Origin: Tanytarsus gracilentus
Taxonomy: Eukaryota > Arthropoda > Insecta > Diptera > Chironomidae
Length of the DNA stretch: 64,000 bases
NCBI GenBank assembly: GCA_038502055.1
Contig: JAXRKN010000030.1
Location: 62,001 to 126,000 of the forward strand
Direction: 5' to 3'
This document shows, piece by piece, positions 58,925 through 64,000 of the stretch. A model generated the notes under the pieces. That model worked only from the letters and a program-made list of their open reading frames with translations, made no database searches and was not told the origin of the DNA. Position 1 is the stretch's first letter. The number at the start of each line of letters is the position of its first letter. The position numbers and the translations under genes are program-made.

Positions 58925-61900
58925 ATGGATAGGAGAAAAGTTGCATCGAATTGGATTCTAGTGACAATAGGTGAGTTTAAATATGGTTGATTTGAGAGTT
59001 GGATGGAATTTTATATTTTTGTCGAAAAAATTTAATTTAATTTTTTAAAAGTTTCGCAACCACTGATATTGTTTAAAAAAAATTCATTCCAACCCTCAAA
59101 ATTCCCATCGAGAAACTTCTGATCCATCAAACTCAGTCAAGTGCATCGCTTGACTCTTTTCATCATCTCTCTAATGACACTACAAAACTCACAAATGAAT
59201 GTCAGGATAACCAACAAGTTCCTCTTGACCTTCTTTCTCTTTCTATTTTATGTTAAAATCTTATTCACATTTCTTCTTTTCCAAGTAATTTGCTCGTTTA
59301 TTGCTGAGCGAGTCTACGCCGATAATTGCTTTCCATGTAAGTTGAAACTTTTCTGTGAATGCTTGAAGAGTTTTTTTAACTAACAAAGTTGGAACCCGTT
59401 GGGGTCTTGATAATTATTTTGGTTCATAGAATACTCAGCTGTAAGTTAAAATCTTGTTTAGGGAGAAAACTTTGGTTTATCTGGTTAAGAGAAAAAAATT
59501 GATTGCTTTTGAGTGATGTGGGATTGTTTATTTCTAGAACTTTAAGCGAAAAGTTTTTGAGACTTTGAGTAAATCTTTTGAAAAGGGTGAGAAAATTTAC
59601 TCTTGAGACATTTTGATTAAAAAAAATGAAGGAATTTTTTTTTATTTTATTTCCTAAAATAATTTAACTACCTACAAAATTCATTGAAATGTTTTATATT
59701 GAAACATCACTGAACGCTAATTTAATGTATTTTCTTCGGTTTGATATACAAACAAATATTTTCTAAAAATAATTTTTGTCGTCTTTTTCTTTGTGCATTT
59801 CCTCTCCTGTTTTTTCACATACAATTAAAACTCAACATATATATGCTTCTTTCAGAGAGCATATAAGTTAATAAAAAAACTTTCTTTATGAAAAAAAGAG
59901 AGAACTTTTTCTTTTATTAAAGTTTTCTTCGCTCTTTCTCAATCTCATTTCCCTTTCAATTTCCTCTCTCAATGTTCTTTATATGTGAGAGAGGAAATAA
60001 ATGTTTATCTCACGTGAATCGTGTTTTTACCTACCATGGAAATTCATTACGTGAGGAAAGAATTAAAAATCGAATTAAAATGCCCATTAAAAAGTTTAGC
60101 TAAATAAGAAAAAATTGATATTGATCACGAACCGTTAAGTGGGTTTTCAACTTTGAAAAAAGGTGTATCTTAGAATTGAGCCCCTAGATAAAGTTAAACT
60201 TGTTTAAATCTTTTAAATTTTCAACAGATTTTTTTAAATTATAATACCATTTTGCTGTTTTTTCACCCTCAAACTCATTTAAACATTTTTCTCTCCCATG
60301 CAAATAAACCCTCATCCTGACTCACTTAATATTAATTTTTTTTCTTCTAACAATCGTTTTCATTAATTCTTTTTCTTGCTTTCTAACCCTTTTTCTGAAT
60401 AAATGAACTAACCCTTCACTAACGATCAGTTGTGTTTGGAGTGTTTTCTGTGTGGTGGATACCGCAAGTGTCGGCCGAATGTCAAAGTAAGAATGTTTTA
60501 ATTTAAATAAAAAAAATTGCTTCGCAAGCTGAAAATGCTCTTGAAAAATTACTTTAATAAAAATGACAGAAAAAATTAGTAATTAATTTTAATAATTGCA
60601 GAATGAGAATTTTTTTTTTAAATTAAATTTATCTCGAGGTTTGAAAACTTTTCAGAAAAATTCTTCTAGAAATTAGTTGAAAATAGTTTTTATTTTTTCT
60701 ATCAACACTTTTATCAAAAAAATTTAAAATGTTAGTTACAGAGCAAAAAATAGATTTAAAATACTTTCTAAGCTTATTTTGCATGTTTTTTGATTTTTTG
60801 CTTAGATTTTATTTTTATTTTATAAAAATTATTTTTTTAAAATAAAAATAATTAAAATTTAAAGTTAAATATATTTAAACACCCATTTTAAATATTGAAT
60901 TAATGGAAAATTTTCTTCTTAAGTATTTTCAATTTACGGTAAAATTAAATCCTAGCAAATCTCATTTATTTCGCTTGAAAAATTCAATTTTGAAACGGAA
61001 TGAATACAGGAAAGCAATTCTAAGGATTACAAGTTTTATTTATCTACAATGGCCATTGAGAGTACTATTTTAAATAGAAATTTTAGAGTCACTTGAAGTT
61101 AATCTGATGAGTGAAAATTCGCCTTCTCGGTCCATGAAATTTTTGTAATTAAACCAACACGCAGAAAATGATTCGCAGTAAATTTTCTACACCGGTAGTT
61201 CTGAAAATTTGATTTGTTTTCTAAAATCCCGAAGGATTTAAACATGGCAAAATTAAGAGACTTTTCTAGCTTTCGATTTACATTTTAATTTTGTTTATTT
61301 AAAAGCCTCTGAAGATTTCTTTATCGAGCTTTTCATTTCATCGCGGATTGAATCCAGAATTTATAAGTAGCTGAGCTGTAAAATTTACTAGAATGGAAAA
61401 CAAAATTCGAAGCTCAAAAGAGAAAGATAAATTTAAAAACATTTTAAGGAAAAAAAGAAGAAAATTTACTGGGTAAAAAAAATTAATTAAATTTTCATAA
61501 AAAAGCGTTTTAAAGCTCCGACCGTTTTACAACAATTTTCGAATACATTTTCACGTCTTAAGGCTTATTAAATTAATAATTCTTATTGATGTTAATTAAC
61601 TGTCAATTAAATGAACCTCAAGGATTTTAAATTTAAAAACTCAATTAACAGTTTTATTTAGCTTTAATTTATTGGGTGAAAATTTTAATTGTTTTTCATC
61701 GAAGCAAGTTTTGATTAATTCCAAAGTTTTAATTGATTTTTTAATTTATATAGAAACTCCAATACTTCTTTTAAATTTTGAAATTTTATACTAAAAATTT
61801 TGAATTAAATTTGCATGAGTTTTTCAAAAGAAACTTTTAAATTCGCAATTTCTTTCGTTTTTTGCTTAACTAATTTTTTCTTCAAGCTTTTAATAATTTT

Positions 61901-62804
61901 TAAAATGCCAGAGAAGCTCATGCAGTTTGATTGTTTATTGATTTTCTTCCAAACTGAATTTTTAAAATTTCTTAAAATGGATTTTAAAGCTCGAGTCTCA
62001 TTTTTGTCTAGCACGTTCGATTTATTGTTACGAGTGCGACAGGTAATGCCGGAAATGTCTCTCATTTTTCTGTTAGAATTGTTGATATTTTTTTGAAATT
62101 TAGTTGGACCGATGCACGCTGTAAAGATCCTTTCAATTATACGGCCTTGCCGAGAGACCAACCGCCATTGATGGTGAGTAGAATTAAATTTCAATAATGT
62201 TTTTATAATTTTTTAACTTCTTCCTCACACAGACTTGTAATGGTTGTTGTGTCAAGATGGTGCGACATGCAAAAACTCGTAAGTTTCATTAATTCCACAA
62301 GGCTCAAAAAAATATGAAAAAACTTCTTTCATTCTTTTTCAGCTTATGAAGTTGTTCGAAGGTAAAATTCCATTAAAATCGCTTTCTACAAAAATGAATA
62401 AATTTAAATGATCTTGACCTTTTTTATCACCACTCGCAAAATTTTATGTTCCTCATTTTAATTTTAGGTTGTGTACATCACAATTGCAGATAAACTTGTT
62501 CATGGTTGATGTAAGAATTTAATTTTTGAATTAACTTAAAAATTTTGTGATAATATTTTAATTAATTTTCACTTTTATAGCACGTGTGTATGCAGGAAAG
62601 TTCTGGCACTGGTCATATGGTAATTACTAATGTCTTAAGCCCAAAACATATTTTTCTAACTAAATTTTTACTTTCTAATTTTAGTGCTTTTGTGAAGATG
62701 ACTTATGCAACGATGGCATTAGTCTAGCAATATTCTCGAGCAAACAATTAATTCTTGTCATGACATTAACACTGCTAAGTTTCACTATTCGACTCTTTAG
62801 ATAA
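58925..62804 (+). CDS. qvr: Quiver/Sleepless, GPI-anchored Ly6 protein (156 aa, 9 coding exons plus an alternative exon)
   Basis: Exons 58925-58970, 60430-60486 (2b) or 59286-59336 (2a), 62012-62042, 62104-62173, 62233-62278, 62343-62361, 62468-62510, 62581-62619 and 62685-62804. The assembled protein has a signal peptide ending WWIPQVSAE, the Ly6/three-finger core (SIYCYECDSWTDARC, PRDQPPLMTCNGCC, YEVVRR, TSQLQINLFMVDHVC, CFCEDDLCN) and a C-terminal hydrophobic GPI signal (LILVMTLTLLSFTIRL). I recognise the core as Drosophila Quiver/Sleepless, with closely matching sequence and near-identical length. The known role is to promote sleep by raising Shaker potassium-channel activity and restraining nicotinic receptors, at the neuronal surface. 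Exons as small as 19 and 31 bases explain why open-frame searches miss it. Exon 2a has the same phases as 2b. Confidence 0.95.
59286..59336 (+). CDS. qvr: Alternative second exon (2a) of quiver
   Basis: A 51-base segment follows a strong pyrimidine-rich acceptor (TTCTTCTTTTCCAAG) and ends at a consensus donor (GTAAGT). Entry and exit phases equal those of exon 2b. Spliced between exons 1 and 3 it would encode VICSFIAERVYADNCFP in place of VVFGVFSVWWIPQVSAECQ, giving another signal peptide and cleavage site but the same mature Ly6 core. It could instead belong to a transcript that starts within 59141-59285, where an ATG frame runs into it. Not proven expressed. Confidence 0.55.
60487..62011. 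other. Quiver intron between exons 2b and 3
   Basis: 1.5 kb of A/T-rich intron. A minus-strand open frame at 61805-62194 crosses exon 3 and exon 4 and is a shadow of them. No other feature is recognised. Confidence 0.6.
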
Positions 62805-64000
62805 GAAACTTCACAATTTTATAATTTTTTTTTGAGAATGAGAGCTTTATTAGATGAACGAACATGAAAAAATGATGAAACATAAAAATTTTGTATGATT
62901 AATCAAAAAAATAATACCTAAAAATGTTTAGCATGAAATGCTTGATGAATTTGGTTTGTGATTTGCTTGAATAGTTAGAAAATAATTTTTTTCTTTTAAA
63001 GAATATTTTAGAGTTTGTTATGTAGTTAAAAAGTTTTTTAATGAAATTGAAAAAATTCTATTTTTCACATTTGATAATTTTTTGTTTGTAGTTTAGAGAA
63101 AAGGGTGAAACACTAAGATTTAAAAATGGAAAATAATTTTCTACTTTTTGTCTTGAAATTTTTATAAAAAATATTTTTAATCTTCACTTCAACTAAAGAA
63201 TTCTATAAAAAATCTTTAACAGAAAAATTTTCATGAGCTCAATTTAAAATTTAAAATCAACGCAAATAAAAGTATAAAAAATACTTTAATGTTAAAAGTT
63301 ATGTCCGTATATGAAAAAAATACTCACTAACCAGAGTGTTATAAAAAATTAATTGAGATAAAAAAAATTTGTCATCCAGGTGTGAACTTTATGAGTGATT
63401 AAGGATGAGAATATTTAATTAATTCTTTGGAAAGAGATGCCATCGTAATTAATTTTAAAACTTAAAAAATAAGCTTAGGAATTTATCACTGAAACTTTAC
63501 AAATTTTTTGCTAGAATATCATGAGAAAATTTTTAACAAAAAAGTGGAAATGAAGGTTGAAAAAGAAGTTTTGAATTTAATTTTAAATTAATTAAATATT
63601 TTTAAGTTTCTTAAAATTGACGCTAATTGTTAATTGTTTATAGTTTAAAAATCACTAAATTTTTTAAGTAGATTTTAAAGCGTCAATTTTATGATTTGTA
63701 GAAGTTTGCACATTTTTTAATTTTTTATTTGGTCCAAAGTTGAAAATTCTATCTTTAAATTTTCTTGTAAAAATTCTTTTTCTACTTCTTAAAAAAATGC
63801 AACAAAAAATCTTTTCCTCACTAATCTTTAAACAAAACTGCACAGGTTTTCTTCGCAAATATAAAAGCATAGCCTTTTTATAGAACTTCACTAAAAATAG
63901 CCAAAGATGAATTTTTTAATTGCGAGATCGACTCTAAAGGACCAAAACTTGCTGTTTGACATCAAGGAGAGAAAAGCGAATGGCGAAAAACCTCGAAGGA
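62805..64000. other. Downstream spacer to the right edge
   Basis: Contains the quiver 3' UTR and A/T-rich DNA. No further gene can be supported before the window ends. Confidence 0.45.

Noticed and set aside
61805..62194. 129-residue minus-strand open frame across quiver exons
   Set aside because: It is the antisense shadow of exons 3 and 4, and its composition is that of A/T-rich noise.

Overview
The window is strongly A/T-rich eukaryotic DNA with compact GT-AG genes, long A/T-rich spacers, AATAAA poly(A) signals and several mobile elements. The best species clue is the gene at the right end. Its nine short exons assemble into the insect Ly6 protein Quiver/Sleepless, nearly residue for residue in the core. 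Together with a Windei/ATF7IP homologue, a CCAP-receptor-like GPCR, an insect Reeler-domain defence protein and the overall gene style, this suggests a dipteran insect. My inference is a nematoceran (midge-like) fly. That is not proven from this sequence alone.

Layout, left to right. From 1 to 15 kb there are almost no genes: long A/T-rich DNA, one good minus-strand first coding exon (8469-8835) of a gene I cannot name, a weaker exon candidate (10155-10361), and a dispersed element (10852-12128) carrying seven 120-bp tandem units. From 15.4 to 19.1 kb lies a five-exon minus-strand gene for a large secreted protein that joins three C-type-lectin-like domains to two DM9-like domains. From 19 to 24 kb is spacer with a second, inverted piece of the dispersed element. 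From 24.1 to 27.6 kb a secreted carboxylesterase (+) converges on a Reeler-domain defence protein (-). From 30.4 to 35 kb there is a cluster of small membrane-protein genes: two four-TM genes (+) flanking two tiny two-exon genes (-) of 61 and 90 residues. A dead copy of the Reeler gene lies inside an intron of the first four-TM gene.

From 36.0 to 38.3 kb is a secreted modular LRR protein. From 38.7 to 43.6 kb is a fibulin-like extracellular-matrix gene with two duplicated, interchangeable signal-peptide first exons. Its long first intron contains a 1.8-kb inverted-repeat-bounded element with a 62-bp minisatellite and a tRNA-like segment. From 44.4 to 46.3 kb is the single-exon Windei/ATF7IP homologue (-). 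From 48.4 to 53.5 kb is the CCAP-receptor-like GPCR (+), whose first intron holds a 1.6-kb element with perfect 28-bp terminal inverted repeats. From 58.9 to 62.8 kb is quiver/sleepless (+), with two alternative second exons.

These are unlinked eukaryotic genes, not an operon. Recurrent themes are secreted immune or recognition proteins (lectin/DM9, Reeler, LRR, esterase) and small membrane proteins. All exon joins were made by hand from reading frame, intron phase and splice consensus; none was checked against transcripts or databases.
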